A DNA stretch of 42,158 nt, taken from positions 1 through 42,158 of the IMG/VR virus record IMGVR_UViG_3300021378_000055; one strand, written 5' to 3'. A model generated the notes under the pieces. That model searched no databases. It was not told the origin of the DNA and saw nothing but the letters and a program-made list of their open reading frames with translations. Made by a program: the position numbers and the translations under genes. Below, in pieces: positions 1-7,339 of the stretch; position 1 is the stretch's first letter, and each line of letters begins with the position of its first letter. The stretch comes from a virus.

Positions 1-584
1 CAACGACCAGTATATCCCACTATCCTATTTTGATAATAAAATGGGATTATAATACGTTTATTCATTCTGGCAGGTTGCTTGCTAGTACTATACATAAACC
101 TACTGTCAGAAGCATCATATCCCCGACTGTGCAAATACTGAGCCGCCTCTATAAAGTTGGCATCAGGGTGAGTCTGTTCACTAAATGTCTGTGTTTCAGG
201 AGGAAGTTCCATGTCTGGCCAATCAATAACAACTGGTTCGTCTCGGCGCCGCTGTTTCATCAGAACTGCTGCCATTTCATCTTCTTGCATTAGCTCAAGC
301 TGTAAACGTTGCACATCGCTTTCGTCTGCGCCAAGTTGCATCATGAGTTTTTTAAGACGATGGCTTAGTCGCTTGCCAGGGCTCCAACCTGTGGCATATC
401 CACAGTTAAAGCAATTGTATTGGAATTTTTCAGCTTCAAATCTAAATCCACCCCTGCCTTTGGTATCAGGGCGGCTTTCACCATTAATAATACATACAGG
501 ACAGTTTCCTGACGTCCAACCGCTTGGATTGGGGCGCCAGTTACCTGGAATCAGAGTTCTAATATAGTCTGTAATTAAAGCCAT
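1..584 (-). CDS. 61: DNA primase, T4 gp61-like (partial, C-terminus beyond window)
   Basis: The reading frame starts at an ATG at 584 and runs off the left edge with no stop, giving about 194 residues. Seen: an N-terminal zinc-ribbon with a CPVC pair (about residues 28-31) and a CFNCGY pair (about 58-63), and near the edge a stretch reading IIIPFYYQNRIVGYTGR, which matches the motif before the TOPRIM core of gp61/DnaG primases (T4 gp61 has LVIPIYNANGKAESFQGR). Known for the family: gp61 makes RNA primers with the gp41 helicase. The TOPRIM catalytic acids would lie outside the window. The ribosome-binding site is weak. The gene follows the late structural gene at 594-1415 by 9 bases, so read-through from that unit is likely. 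Confidence 0.85.
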   Translation of the reverse strand, partial: MALITDYIRTLIPGNWRPNPSGWTSGNCPVCIINGESRPDTKGRGGFRFEAEKFQYNCFNCGYATGWSPGKRLSHRLKKLMMQLGADESDVQRLQLELMQEDEMAAVLMKQRRRDEPVVIDWPDMELPPETQTFSEQTHPDANFIEAAQYLHSRGYDASDSRFMYSTSKQPARMNKRIIIPFYYQNRIVGYTGR

Positions 585-593
585 ACACTTATA

Positions 594-1415
594 TTACAGT
601 CTAATTTGCAATTTGTCAACTGTTCCGTTGCCAGTCAGTTGCCATTTTCCTCTGAAGAACATAATGTTGGATTGGAAGTTAAATGCTTCTATTCCTGTTT
701 CACCATTAAACATGTGATAGAAGTTTTGGATACCTAGTTCAATGTCAAACCAGTCATCATCTTGTGGTTCTATAGCAGTTGTACCCTGTAAGAAAAATTT
801 ACCGCTATATCCAGAAACATAAACTGCCAGTGTGACAAGTCCATTTGATTTGCCGTAATAGGTGGGACCATACATAATACTACCATATGTATAATCTTGA
901 TCTGGTAACCAAGTTTCGTTTATTTGTGTTTTTAATGGTATCTGTTGTGCATCATGACTGATTTCAACTGCCAAGTTAGGACGCATATTTAAATCAGTAT
1001 ATAGTGGAAGAACTAATCCTCTGTCATTTGTATATGTTAGCACAAGGTCACAAACTTGTTTGTCTAATCCATTAATGTCGCTAGCTCGTAATACTAAACG
1101 ACAAAAACCAGCGACTGGATCCAAAATATCAAGTCTACGCCTAATAATTGCACCGCCAGTTTCTCTATTAATTAATGTGGCATTTAGTTCCATTCCAGAT
1201 AACATAATAGGCTTTCTGTCTTGGTTTTTTACATAGAATAATAATTCAGAATCAAGTCCACGAAAAATCTTAGCTTTTCTATAATTTACCGGCGCATTAA
1301 TAGTTGTACCTCTACTGCCACCATACTGTGACTGCCCAGTAGCAATACCGCTGTCTCCCAGTGCGTACAAATCGCCTGATTGATTAATGCTGTAGCTTGT
1401 TGAATAATTACTCAT
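594..1415 (-). CDS. Putative virion structural protein, beta-rich
   Basis: This 273-residue protein has no name I can defend. The N-terminal part (about residues 45-150) alternates short hydrophobic strands with polar turns and contains phrases such as FRGLDSELLFYVKNQDRKPI and LVLRASDINGLDKQVCDLVL. These resemble the beta-sandwich N-terminal domain of phage baseplate or upper-tail proteins (BppU-like). The rest is rich in Tyr, Gly and Asn, as in tail proteins. A T4-type late promoter lies at 1433-1442 and a good ribosome-binding site (AGAGGT) precedes the ATG, so late expression as a virion part is the best reading. A baseplate or fibre-attachment role is inference. Confidence 0.5.
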   Translation of the reverse strand: MSNYSTSYSINQSGDLYALGDSGIATGQSQYGGSRGTTINAPVNYRKAKIFRGLDSELLFYVKNQDRKPIMLSGMELNATLINRETGGAIIRRRLDILDPVAGFCRLVLRASDINGLDKQVCDLVLTYTNDRGLVLPLYTDLNMRPNLAVEISHDAQQIPLKTQINETWLPDQDYTYGSIMYGPTYYGKSNGLVTLAVYVSGYSGKFFLQGTTAIEPQDDDWFDIELGIQNFYHMFNGETGIEAFNFQSNIMFFRGKWQLTGNGTVDKLQIRL

Positions 1416-1432
1416 ATGTGATACCTCTGCAT

Positions 1433-1442
1433 GTATTTATGC
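1433..1442 (-). promoter_or_regulatory. T4-type late promoter (GCATAAATAC)
   Basis: Read on the minus strand the site is GCATAAATAC. The predicted start point is about 13 bases before the ATG at 1415, leaving room for the AGAGGT ribosome-binding site. The identical 10-mer recurs upstream of other late genes in the window (12889, 24487, 35430, 38651). Confidence 0.75.
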
Positions 1443-1464
1443 AAATCAGTTGAAATCGTGATTG

Positions 1465-1472
1465 TATAAATA
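1465..1472 (+). promoter_or_regulatory. T4-type late promoter (TATAAATA), plus strand
   Basis: This is a perfect match to the T4 late consensus TATAAATA, 8 bases before the ATG at 1481 and diverging from the minus-strand late promoter at 1433-1442. With T4 spacing the transcript would start about 3 bases before the ATG, leaving no room for a Shine-Dalgarno sequence. Confidence 0.65.
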
Positions 1473-1480
1473 AAAGTATA

Positions 1481-1849
1481 ATGATAGCGAAGTACCAAGA
1501 ATTATTAAATGAATATCCGTTTTTAACGGTGATAAACTATTCTGGCAAAGAATATTTGGGTATAATTCAAAATATTGATACCCAAATTGCCAGCATGTAT
1601 GTTTATGACAAAATTATAGAGATAGATCAAAAGCAAAAGTTTCTTGAACTCGGAGAAGAATGGTGGTGGGAAACAAATAGAAAATTACCTATCAATATTG
1701 CATTACTTAATAGATGGTATTTTCAATACTGCGTACAGAGTTTTAATGTTAAGCAAATGGAAATAGTATCCGGCCCTGGAGTAAAGTTAAGTGACAGTAT
1801 CACTAAACGTATCAAACGCAGAAGTATTAATCTAGTTAAAAAAAGTTAA
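1481..1849 (+). CDS. Hypothetical late protein, opposite orientation to neighbours
   Basis: This 122-residue protein is not recognised. It has a mixed alpha/beta composition, a Trp-rich stretch (EEWWWETNR) near the middle and a strongly basic C-terminus (KRIKRRSINLVKKS), which could bind nucleic acid or an acidic partner. It is the only plus-strand gene in the first 29 kb. It is driven by a perfect TATAAATA late promoter whose predicted start point almost coincides with the ATG. Its TAA stop overlaps the stop of the convergent DnaE-like gene through the shared bases TTAA. Confidence 0.6.
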   Translation: MIAKYQELLNEYPFLTVINYSGKEYLGIIQNIDTQIASMYVYDKIIEIDQKQKFLELGEEWWWETNRKLPINIALLNRWYFQYCVQSFNVKQMEIVSGPGVKLSDSITKRIKRRSINLVKKS

Positions 1850-2418
1850 TCTGGGTATGCTAACAGGTTCATTTGTAAGATAATTGCTTGTGCATATGCA
1901 TATGCGTGTGCCTTTTTGAAGAAATATTGATTGTCTGTTGGACGTTGCCAAACAGAAGTTTCAATTGTATTCCAATCTTTTCCAATTAGATGTCTTTTTG
2001 CTGGACGAATAATAGCCAAAACCATTGCCAATTGTGGTAATGACTTTGGTTGCATCTTCTTGACAATTTCAAAGTGATTGTGTATGTGAAACAATTGTGA
2101 AACAATGTCTTGATGTTCTAATAATTCCCACACTGGATCCTTTGACAATACCCTATCCATATGTTCTTGATTATCAATTTTATCGTAAATATTTACATTT
2201 AGGATATCAATTTTAAAGTAACCAATCTCTTCTGCTTGCTTATAGTCTAGTGTGCATAGTCCTGTTATTGGATTACTTGGGACTTCATGGAAATAGACGC
2301 CAGTATTGTGTTTTTTAAATTTGTCATCGTTTTTAATACTGGCAGGTGTATTTTTAATTAAACGCAATAACTTATCACGATTAGCAATGTCAATATCAAT
2401 ATCAGTATTAACGATCAT
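1846..2418 (-). CDS. Miniature DnaE-like protein (DNA polymerase III alpha motifs)
   Basis: The start is set at 2418, where the ATG overlaps the upstream stop as ATGA, giving 190 residues. Motifs appear in the same order as in bacterial DnaE. TDIDID (residues 5-10) matches the PDFDVDF catalytic-Asp motif. KHNTGV (37-41) matches KHAGGV. The GYFKIDIL segment (66-73, with K69 and D71) matches GLVKFDFL, which carries the third catalytic Asp. QPKSLPQLAMVLAIIRP (123-139) matches the QPDCFEDMIALVALFRP region. FFKKAHAYAYA (166-176) matches GFNKSHSAAYA. DnaE is about 1,100 residues, so the PHP, fingers, beta-binding and OB parts are missing or minimal. Whether it can polymerise is unknown. It is the last gene of the overlapping uvsW operon. 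Confidence 0.7.
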   Translation of the reverse strand: MIVNTDIDIDIANRDKLLRLIKNTPASIKNDDKFKKHNTGVYFHEVPSNPITGLCTLDYKQAEEIGYFKIDILNVNIYDKIDNQEHMDRVLSKDPVWELLEHQDIVSQLFHIHNHFEIVKKMQPKSLPQLAMVLAIIRPAKRHLIGKDWNTIETSVWQRPTDNQYFFKKAHAYAYAQAIILQMNLLAYPD

Positions 2419-3089
2419 AGCTGTGCCTCTTTCATTACACTTTCCACCCAAACAAAGTCTTCTACTTTGCGTTTGATCCTTATGCTCCAAAAATGTGGAT
2501 CAACATATTCGCTTATAATTCTAATCTGTTCATCATTCATTCTATTAAGCAACTCTTGCGCACCCTTGCTTGCATATAACACCCAAGGACTGATCTTTCC
2601 ACTACATATATGAACCACTGCAATATTTGTGTTTATCATAGTAAAATAATTATCATAGTTTGTATTGTTTTCGCTCGCCCACTCATTTAAGAATAGTACA
2701 GTTCTTTCCACTGCACGACTTACACTCTCGTTCTTTAGTCTATCTTTAATATAATTATTAAATACTGTGTCACTTGCCCACTTATCCAAACGTGTCTGAT
2801 TTCTAATCAACCATGTAGTATAGTTTTCTACATTATCAATTTTTAAATCTATACAGTATGTTGCAAATTTAATAAATGCAGTGTAGTAATGACTGTCAGC
2901 AAAATCTTCATATGTTTTTTCTTTTTTACTGTTTGTTCCAACTTTGTAAAATAATTGATATGTTCTAAATCCAAGCTGTGCATCTTTATTATCGCGAACC
3001 ATATGTCTGCGTTTCTTTTCACAGACATGCACTGCTAACGTGCTTTCCTTTTTAAAACTTTTTTTACAAAATCCACATTTAAAGGTCAT
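2415..3089 (-). CDS. Hypothetical protein with N-terminal C2H2-like zinc finger
   Basis: This 224-residue protein opens with a compact finger: C5 and C8 (CGFC), then a basic stretch, then H21 and downstream Cys/His residues (HVCEKKRRH). The remainder is predicted helical with many Lys, Asn and Tyr residues and no motif I recognise. The start at 3089 overlaps the upstream gene by 4 bases, and the stop overlaps the next gene as ATGA, so translation is coupled on both sides. The context (uvsW operon, DnaE-like neighbour) and the finger suggest nucleic-acid binding; this is inference. Confidence 0.65.
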   Translation of the reverse strand: MTFKCGFCKKSFKKESTLAVHVCEKKRRHMVRDNKDAQLGFRTYQLFYKVGTNSKKEKTYEDFADSHYYTAFIKFATYCIDLKIDNVENYTTWLIRNQTRLDKWASDTVFNNYIKDRLKNESVSRAVERTVLFLNEWASENNTNYDNYFTMINTNIAVVHICSGKISPWVLYASKGAQELLNRMNDEQIRIISEYVDPHFWSIRIKRKVEDFVWVESVMKEAQL

Positions 3090-3547
3090 TTAAGTAGCTT
3101 CTTAATTTCTTTTTTATCAATGCCGTGTTGTTCTAAGAGTTCAGTTAGTTCATCCTTGTCATGCATATTAATCATGATGTCTAATTCATCATCATTCAGA
3201 TGACGATAAATCTTTTGGAATGTTTGATGTAACTTATTACTTGTGCCTTTTTTTCCCGGTGCAATCCAAGGATGGTACATACTTATACCCAAGCCGATTG
3301 CCTGCATAAGCTGTATTTGTAATTGAGGATGATGGCTCAGTGAATTAAAGTGAGTGTTTACTAGCTCATTAGTCCACTCAAGATAGTGTTCTTCAAATTG
3401 CTTGTTGTTATTTTTGCAGGCACTAGTATATCGCATAAGGATCCACGGTCCTACCTTTTTGCGTTCTTCATCAGTCAATCGGTTCCACCATCCTCGATCT
3501 TTGGTGTCAATTGCTAACATTTCATTTTTAATACTAATGTTTGACAT
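3086..3547 (-). CDS. Hypothetical protein, possibly gp62-like clamp-loader subunit
   Basis: This 153-residue, mostly helical protein contains a GPWILMRYTSAC segment and, further on, an IAPGKKG segment followed by a helix-rich acidic/basic C-terminus. Size and motif order loosely resemble the small clamp-loader subunit gp62 of T4-like phages (a [FI]-x-NR-x-LS helix, a basic RGKR/KW segment, a helical tail). The similarity is too weak to assign. It overlaps the neighbours as TAATG upstream and by 4 bases downstream, inside the uvsW operon. Confidence 0.55.
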   Translation of the reverse strand: MSNISIKNEMLAIDTKDRGWWNRLTDEERKKVGPWILMRYTSACKNNNKQFEEHYLEWTNELVNTHFNSLSHHPQLQIQLMQAIGLGISMYHPWIAPGKKGTSNKLHQTFQKIYRHLNDDELDIMINMHDKDELTELLEQHGIDKKEIKKLLK

Positions 3548-4047
3548 TAAAATAATTCACTGATATCTAATACTTCTGGAATCTTGTTTGCTTCTTTAAT
3601 AAACAATGCACATACTGGGTTTTCTTTATCTTCTAGTGGTACTACCAAAATATGACCAAACTTGAGCTTGGGTGCATACCATTTAACATCAGTATATATG
3701 TTAGATATACTCAAGTCAAGATATGATGGCATAAATCCAGTAAGAGGGTTAAATGCAAACGCATGAAATCCGCGATCATTTAAACTCATCAAGCTCATTA
3801 CTTCTGGTTCGCCAACCATTGGATCACATACAACAACACTCCAGTCTAATGGAATATTAACTGTGTGGTTTCCTACCCTGAGCACCGCTGCTGGTGAATA
3901 AAAGCTCTCCATAAACACCAAAGGGTAAAAATAATAATCTACATTCTTTGGGTTACTATAATCTAATACACTATATCGTATATCTTCCACTGTGTCGGGT
4001 ATTTCGTCCAACTCATATGGCTTATTATCAACTGTTAATATTTTCAT
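3547..4047 (-). CDS. Hypothetical protein following uvsW
   Basis: This 166-residue protein is acidic, aromatic and probably beta-rich, with phrases such as DYYFYPLVFMESFYSP and PKLKFGHILVVPLEDKENP. It has no transmembrane segment or catalytic motif that I can name. Its ATG overlaps the uvsW stop (ATGA) and its stop overlaps the next start (TAATG), so it is translated with uvsW and probably acts in replication or late-transcription control. I have the impression that marine T4-like phages carry relatives, but I cannot confirm it here. Confidence 0.6.
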   Translation of the reverse strand: MKILTVDNKPYELDEIPDTVEDIRYSVLDYSNPKNVDYYFYPLVFMESFYSPAAVLRVGNHTVNIPLDWSVVVCDPMVGEPEVMSLMSLNDRGFHAFAFNPLTGFMPSYLDLSISNIYTDVKWYAPKLKFGHILVVPLEDKENPVCALFIKEANKIPEVLDISELF

Positions 4048-5495
4048 CTATAATCTGCCTTTTCTAAACTGAACGGATAATTCGCGTCCTTATAAAACTT
4101 TTTTCTTTCAGCCAAGTGCTTTTTGCTGTATTTGGCTGTGCTTGCAATGTCCCAAATCTCCACATGATCTTTGTCGCTTGCTTTACGAACACCACGACCA
4201 ATACTCTGTATAACCCTCACAAAGGATTTCCCAGGCTCCAATAGAACCATGTTAAAGATACGAGGAATGTTAATACCCACGGCAGCCACTCCATAGGTTG
4301 CCACAAGAATGTGATTAGTTCCTTCATTAATGTCATCATACTGGTCTTTTCTGTCATTGGTTTTCATTGCTCCATTAACAAATGACGAGCCTTCTATATT
4401 TTCAACTAATAGCTCACCTGCTTTAATTCTATCTACTAATACCAGAGTATTTCCTGTTTCGCTGATACGTTTAATTAACTCTGCAATATATTCCATACGA
4501 GTTTTATCTGTAGTCAAATAACTCAGCTCTGCTTGATAATTCGTATACTCTGATATTTCCTTTAACTGAACAATGTTAACATGGCAATTACTTAATACGC
4601 CCATGTCTTGTAGCTCGCTTGCTGCTAATTTATTAACAACTTCACCCAAGCATGCTTGAAGACTAATCTTCTCATGGTCTGCTTTTGGAATTGTGCCTGT
4701 TAGTCCCCAACGTAGTGGAATCTTTGCCATATCTTTTGTCAGCATTTCTTTGAGAACATCTGCCTTGGCTTGATGTACTTCATCTACAATAACACATACT
4801 ACATCTTCGATAAAATCCTGCAAACTAAACTCAGTCTTGCCGTCGCGGAATTGCTTCTTGATGCTATTTAAACTTTGCCATGTACAAATTGTGTGAGTTT
4901 TACCAATGTCTTTTTTATCACCATAGTATACTCCTACATCCAATCCTAGATTGATGTAATCAGCTTCTGTCTGTTTAACCAAATCTTTGTTGGGTACAAT
5001 TACAATACTACGTCCATATTGCTCTACACAATTGCTCAGTGCGGCTGTAATCAATGTCTTGCCTGCACCTGTTGCAATCTCTTGCAAACAATGTGGAGTT
5101 TCCAAGAACTTATTTACAATCTCAATTTGATAGTCACGCAACGTAACTGGTTGTCCTGCTACTGGATGTTTTTCAGGCCATACTTTATGCTGGAATGTGG
5201 TCTCGTCAACAGCCGACAGTGGCAGGCTGTGGTGTTCACGCATGTCCTCTATCTCTGGATCATAGCCTGCTTCCATAATAATTGGCAGCACCCTTTCCAG
5301 TAAATTGATGTACGTGACGCCGCCCACGGTAAAATAACTAATGCAACCATCCCACCTGCCCAACTTATATGCTGGGAGATGGTAGGCATGCGGAAGGAAA
5401 AACTTGAGTTCTTTTTCACACTTCTTTCGTGTGTCAAGATCAAGTCCTTCAATCTTACAGTTAACTTCGTCTTTTAGGATAATTTTGCATTTCAT
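4044..5495 (-). CDS. uvsW: UvsW RNA-DNA/DNA helicase and annealing protein
   Basis: This 483-residue SF2 helicase has a Walker A motif ATGAGKT at 141-147, a DEVH box at 238-241, a TGT motif III and a C-terminal motif VI reading QSIGRGVRK. The N-terminal domain has the UvsW signature around GRWDG (46-50), which aligns with T4 UvsW RYGNWDGR, so the ATG at 5495 is the right start. Known role: UvsW unwinds branched DNA and R-loops and switches T4 from origin- to recombination-dependent replication. A sigma70-like promoter (5502-5530) ends 6 bases before the ATG with no Shine-Dalgarno sequence, so the message is predicted leaderless. It heads an operon of five overlapping genes. Confidence 0.95.
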   Translation of the reverse strand: MKCKIILKDEVNCKIEGLDLDTRKKCEKELKFFLPHAYHLPAYKLGRWDGCISYFTVGGVTYINLLERVLPIIMEAGYDPEIEDMREHHSLPLSAVDETTFQHKVWPEKHPVAGQPVTLRDYQIEIVNKFLETPHCLQEIATGAGKTLITAALSNCVEQYGRSIVIVPNKDLVKQTEADYINLGLDVGVYYGDKKDIGKTHTICTWQSLNSIKKQFRDGKTEFSLQDFIEDVVCVIVDEVHQAKADVLKEMLTKDMAKIPLRWGLTGTIPKADHEKISLQACLGEVVNKLAASELQDMGVLSNCHVNIVQLKEISEYTNYQAELSYLTTDKTRMEYIAELIKRISETGNTLVLVDRIKAGELLVENIEGSSFVNGAMKTNDRKDQYDDINEGTNHILVATYGVAAVGINIPRIFNMVLLEPGKSFVRVIQSIGRGVRKASDKDHVEIWDIASTAKYSKKHLAERKKFYKDANYPFSLEKADYR

Positions 5496-5501
5496 AATAA
5501 T

Positions 5502-5530
5502 AATATACTACATATAAGGACAGGTGTCAA
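5502..5530 (-). promoter_or_regulatory. Sigma70-like promoter of uvsW, leaderless spacing
   Basis: On the minus strand the -35 is TTGACA (5525-5530), the spacer 17 bp and the -10 TATATT (5502-5507). Six bases (ATTATT) separate the -10 from the ATG at 5495, so +1 should be the A of the start codon. Confidence 0.7.
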
Positions 5531-5533
5531 GAT

Positions 5534-5869
5534 TTACTTCTTTATATAGAGTAACAGACAATACAGACATATCATTGTTACTGCTATTGATGTTGCAAGT
5601 GATGGCCAAAATGTATAATTGACAATCATATAAGAAAATATAGGAAAGAATACCAGGCTAACTAGAACAAAATAGACAGTTTCTTTTGCTAATTGGGCAA
5701 ATGTATTGGATTCAATTCCACCACCAAAATGCATAAAAACTAGACTAATAATAGTACCCAATGGTATTCCCAAAATAAGAGCGCCAATTGTGGGATTACC
5801 TTTTTGTGCCGCCGAGACGACACTGGCGACAATAATGCCGCCAATGATTGCTTTTATTAAAAATTCCAA
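5534..5869 (-). CDS. Small membrane protein, GlpM/DUF3147-like
   Basis: This 111-residue protein has four predicted membrane helices (about 3-20, 27-47, 64-84, 88-108). The segment KGNPTIGALILGIPLGTIISLVFMHF is shown here only by its key parts: NPTIGALILGIP followed by a His in a hydrophobic helix, which recalls small bacterial DUF3147/GlpM-type membrane proteins. The start is a TTG at 5869; no ATG lies nearby and the upstream AAA+ gene ends one base earlier, so coupling is likely. The function is unknown. A host-derived auxiliary membrane protein is a reasonable guess. Confidence 0.6.
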   Translation of the reverse strand: MEFLIKAIIGGIIVASVVSAAQKGNPTIGALILGIPLGTIISLVFMHFGGGIESNTFAQLAKETVYFVLVSLVFFPIFSYMIVNYTFWPSLATSIAVTMICLYCLLLYIKK

Positions 5870-5870
5870 A

Positions 5871-6731
5871 TTATGACCTACGCATGCATGTTACTTCGGC
5901 AGTTCGCATCCACTTGCTGCCCATGCTCTTTTTCAAGTCTGCAAGTTTAGTAACCATACGCAAGCTGATCTCACGCATTTTTTCTTTGTTCTCGATCATA
6001 AAGTCCATAAGAGCAGATTCCTCTTCCTTGGTAAAATCATACTCATTAAGCATGCCGTCATTTACAATTTGTTTACAACGCAAAACTTTTTCACGAGTGG
6101 TATCCATTGTAAGATCCAAGTAGTGACAGCGTGACATGATAGCGTCCAAGTGATCTTTAATCTTACCACGTACCTTGTCAAACTTGAGGTTAGTAATAAA
6201 AATAACACTGCCTTTGAACTCAAATGTGTCAGGGATACCTTCACGGCGCAGCAATGCACTGTCGGTGTTCCAGCTAATGTTACGCTTCTTGCTGCTGTCC
6301 AGTGCCGCTTTGAGAAGGTTAAGACTTGTTTCGTCATACAATACAGTATCACAGTCATCTAACACAAGTACGTTATTACGATCTGCATTTTGATATAGTA
6401 CTTTATACAAACCAATAGCAGAGCTGGCGCCTTTGATTACATCAAAGCGAAGTTTGTTGCCTGCTAGTTTATCAAACAAGCTGTTTTTTTCTAGTACAGC
6501 CTCAACGCCAAAGCTCTTGCCTACGCCTGGAGGTCCTGTTACAACCATGCCACGCACAACGCCGTCAATTGATGCCTGTGTCATATCATCTAAGATGCTA
6601 AAACGTTCACGCATACGCTCAACAATTTGCTCATCTGTTTCGTTTGGGTTGTCAACTGCGTCATTTACTACTTCTACAATTTTAGTAGCTTTTTTAACAC
6701 GAGTTTTTTTAAGTTGTATTGCAGTAGCCAT
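5871..6731 (-). CDS. AAA+ ATPase
   Basis: This 286-residue protein has Walker A GPPGVGKS (about residues 65-72), Walker B NVLVLDDCD (about 120-128), a sensor-1-like VIFITN and an ISxNTD/SALLRR segment before it. The lid has helices ending in EEESALMDFMIENKEK. These make it an AAA+ ATPase, but not clearly the gp44 clamp loader: no zinc site or gp44-specific motif is visible. The N-terminal 40 residues are basic then acidic. An early-type promoter lies at 6768-6796 and a strong ribosome-binding site (AGGAGG) precedes the ATG. The substrate is unknown. Confidence 0.85.
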   Translation of the reverse strand: MATAIQLKKTRVKKATKIVEVVNDAVDNPNETDEQIVERMRERFSILDDMTQASIDGVVRGMVVTGPPGVGKSFGVEAVLEKNSLFDKLAGNKLRFDVIKGASSAIGLYKVLYQNADRNNVLVLDDCDTVLYDETSLNLLKAALDSSKKRNISWNTDSALLRREGIPDTFEFKGSVIFITNLKFDKVRGKIKDHLDAIMSRCHYLDLTMDTTREKVLRCKQIVNDGMLNEYDFTKEEESALMDFMIENKEKMREISLRMVTKLADLKKSMGSKWMRTAEVTCMRRS

Positions 6732-6767
6732 ATTGTCCTCCTAGACATTTCTTTAACTTACCTATAC

Positions 6768-6796
6768 ACTCTACAGTAAGACACAATACTAGTCAA
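6768..6796 (-). promoter_or_regulatory. Early-type sigma70 promoter with GTCTTACTG spacer motif
   Basis: On the minus strand the -35 is TTGACT (6791-6796), the spacer 17 bp ending in GTCTTACTG, and the -10 TAGAGT (6768-6773). It drives the AAA+ ATPase at 6731 and lies directly behind a terminator hairpin. Confidence 0.7.
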
Positions 6797-6800
6797 GCGA

Positions 6801-6828
6801 AAAGCGAACAATAAAATCGTTCGCTTTC
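6801..6828 (-). terminator. Terminator hairpin (repeat copy 1)
   Basis: The arms AAAGCGAAC (6801-6809) and GTTCGCTTT (6819-6827) pair perfectly. The hairpin lies just after the stop of the gene at 6843-7058 (minus strand) and just before the -35 of the next promoter. The sequence 6801-6836 is identical to 8457-8492. Confidence 0.65.
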
Positions 6829-6836
6829 AATAGGTT
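6801..6836. repeat. 36-bp direct repeat, copy A (pairs with 8457-8492)
   Basis: All 36 bases are identical to 8457-8492. The repeat contains the terminator hairpin plus the flanking CAATAGGTT. A shorter relative is at 26807-26827. Confidence 0.9.
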
Positions 6837-6842
6837 AGTATT

Positions 6843-7058
6843 TTATTTGAAGACACCTTCAGATTTATCAAGAGCCAAAAGTAACTTCTTCCACATTTCA
6901 TGCGTCATTGCTACATAGTCATAGTCATCCATGTTTTCATTCCACTGGCGCAGAACAACATTATTGTCACTAATAACCAAATGCACATCATCTAAACTGC
7001 CACTATCATCTAAAACAGTAGTAACACTTGCTTCCGGAAAAAATTCATTAGTGAACAT
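6843..7058 (-). CDS. Small acidic hypothetical protein
   Basis: This 71-residue acidic protein (many Asp, a DDYDYVAMTHEMW segment) has no recognisable domain. Its ATG overlaps the stop of the upstream membrane gene as TAATG, and the terminator at 6801-6828 follows it, so it is the last gene of the early unit starting at 8388. Confidence 0.6.
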   Translation of the reverse strand: MFTNEFFPEASVTTVLDDSGSLDDVHLVISDNNVVLRQWNENMDDYDYVAMTHEMWKKLLLALDKSEGVFK

Positions 7059-7339
7059 TAAAACACCGTTAGGTTAAGAATTCCATAGATATTGATAAAT
7101 GTAAAGTATACACTCAGCAATGCAATCCAGGCAGCATTTCGTCTAATACCTGCGTATGCAGTAAACAAGCTACTGGCAAGATAAAAGGGATAGATCCAAA
7201 TTAGTGGGGGATTGTCAGCAGTAAAACTCAGCCACCCACTTGCAACAATCGCTGTTAGCGTACCCATCAGCTCTGCATAAAATGCCCTTGGGTCTGAAGT
7301 ATAACTACTTTTAAAAAACGTCTTGATATTATTAATCAC
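7058..7339 (-). CDS. Small membrane protein
   Basis: This 93-residue protein has about three predicted membrane helices (roughly 24-42, 47-63, 70-91), after a polar N-terminus. The start is a GTG at 7339 overlapping the upstream stop (GTGA), with GGGAG as ribosome-binding site. The DPRAFYAELMG and AGIRRNAAW segments vaguely recall small nicotinamide-transporter-like (PnuC) proteins, but the length is less than half and I do not assign it. It probably lies in the inner membrane. Confidence 0.6.
   Translation of the reverse strand: MINNIKTFFKSSYTSDPRAFYAELMGTLTAIVASGWLSFTADNPPLIWIYPFYLASSLFTAYAGIRRNAAWIALLSVYFTFINIYGILNLTVF

Noticed and set aside
30-567. Plus-strand open frames at the left edge
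   Set aside because: They lie antisense to the primase frame, which has clear zinc-ribbon and TOPRIM-side motifs.
3086-3547. Firm assignment as clamp-loader subunit gp62
   Set aside because: Only size and loose motif order match; gp44 or gp45 are not adjacent, so the call is left as hypothetical.
5871-6731. Clamp-loader ATPase gp44
   Set aside because: AAA+ motifs are clear, but features specific to gp44 and a gp45/gp62 neighbourhood are not seen.
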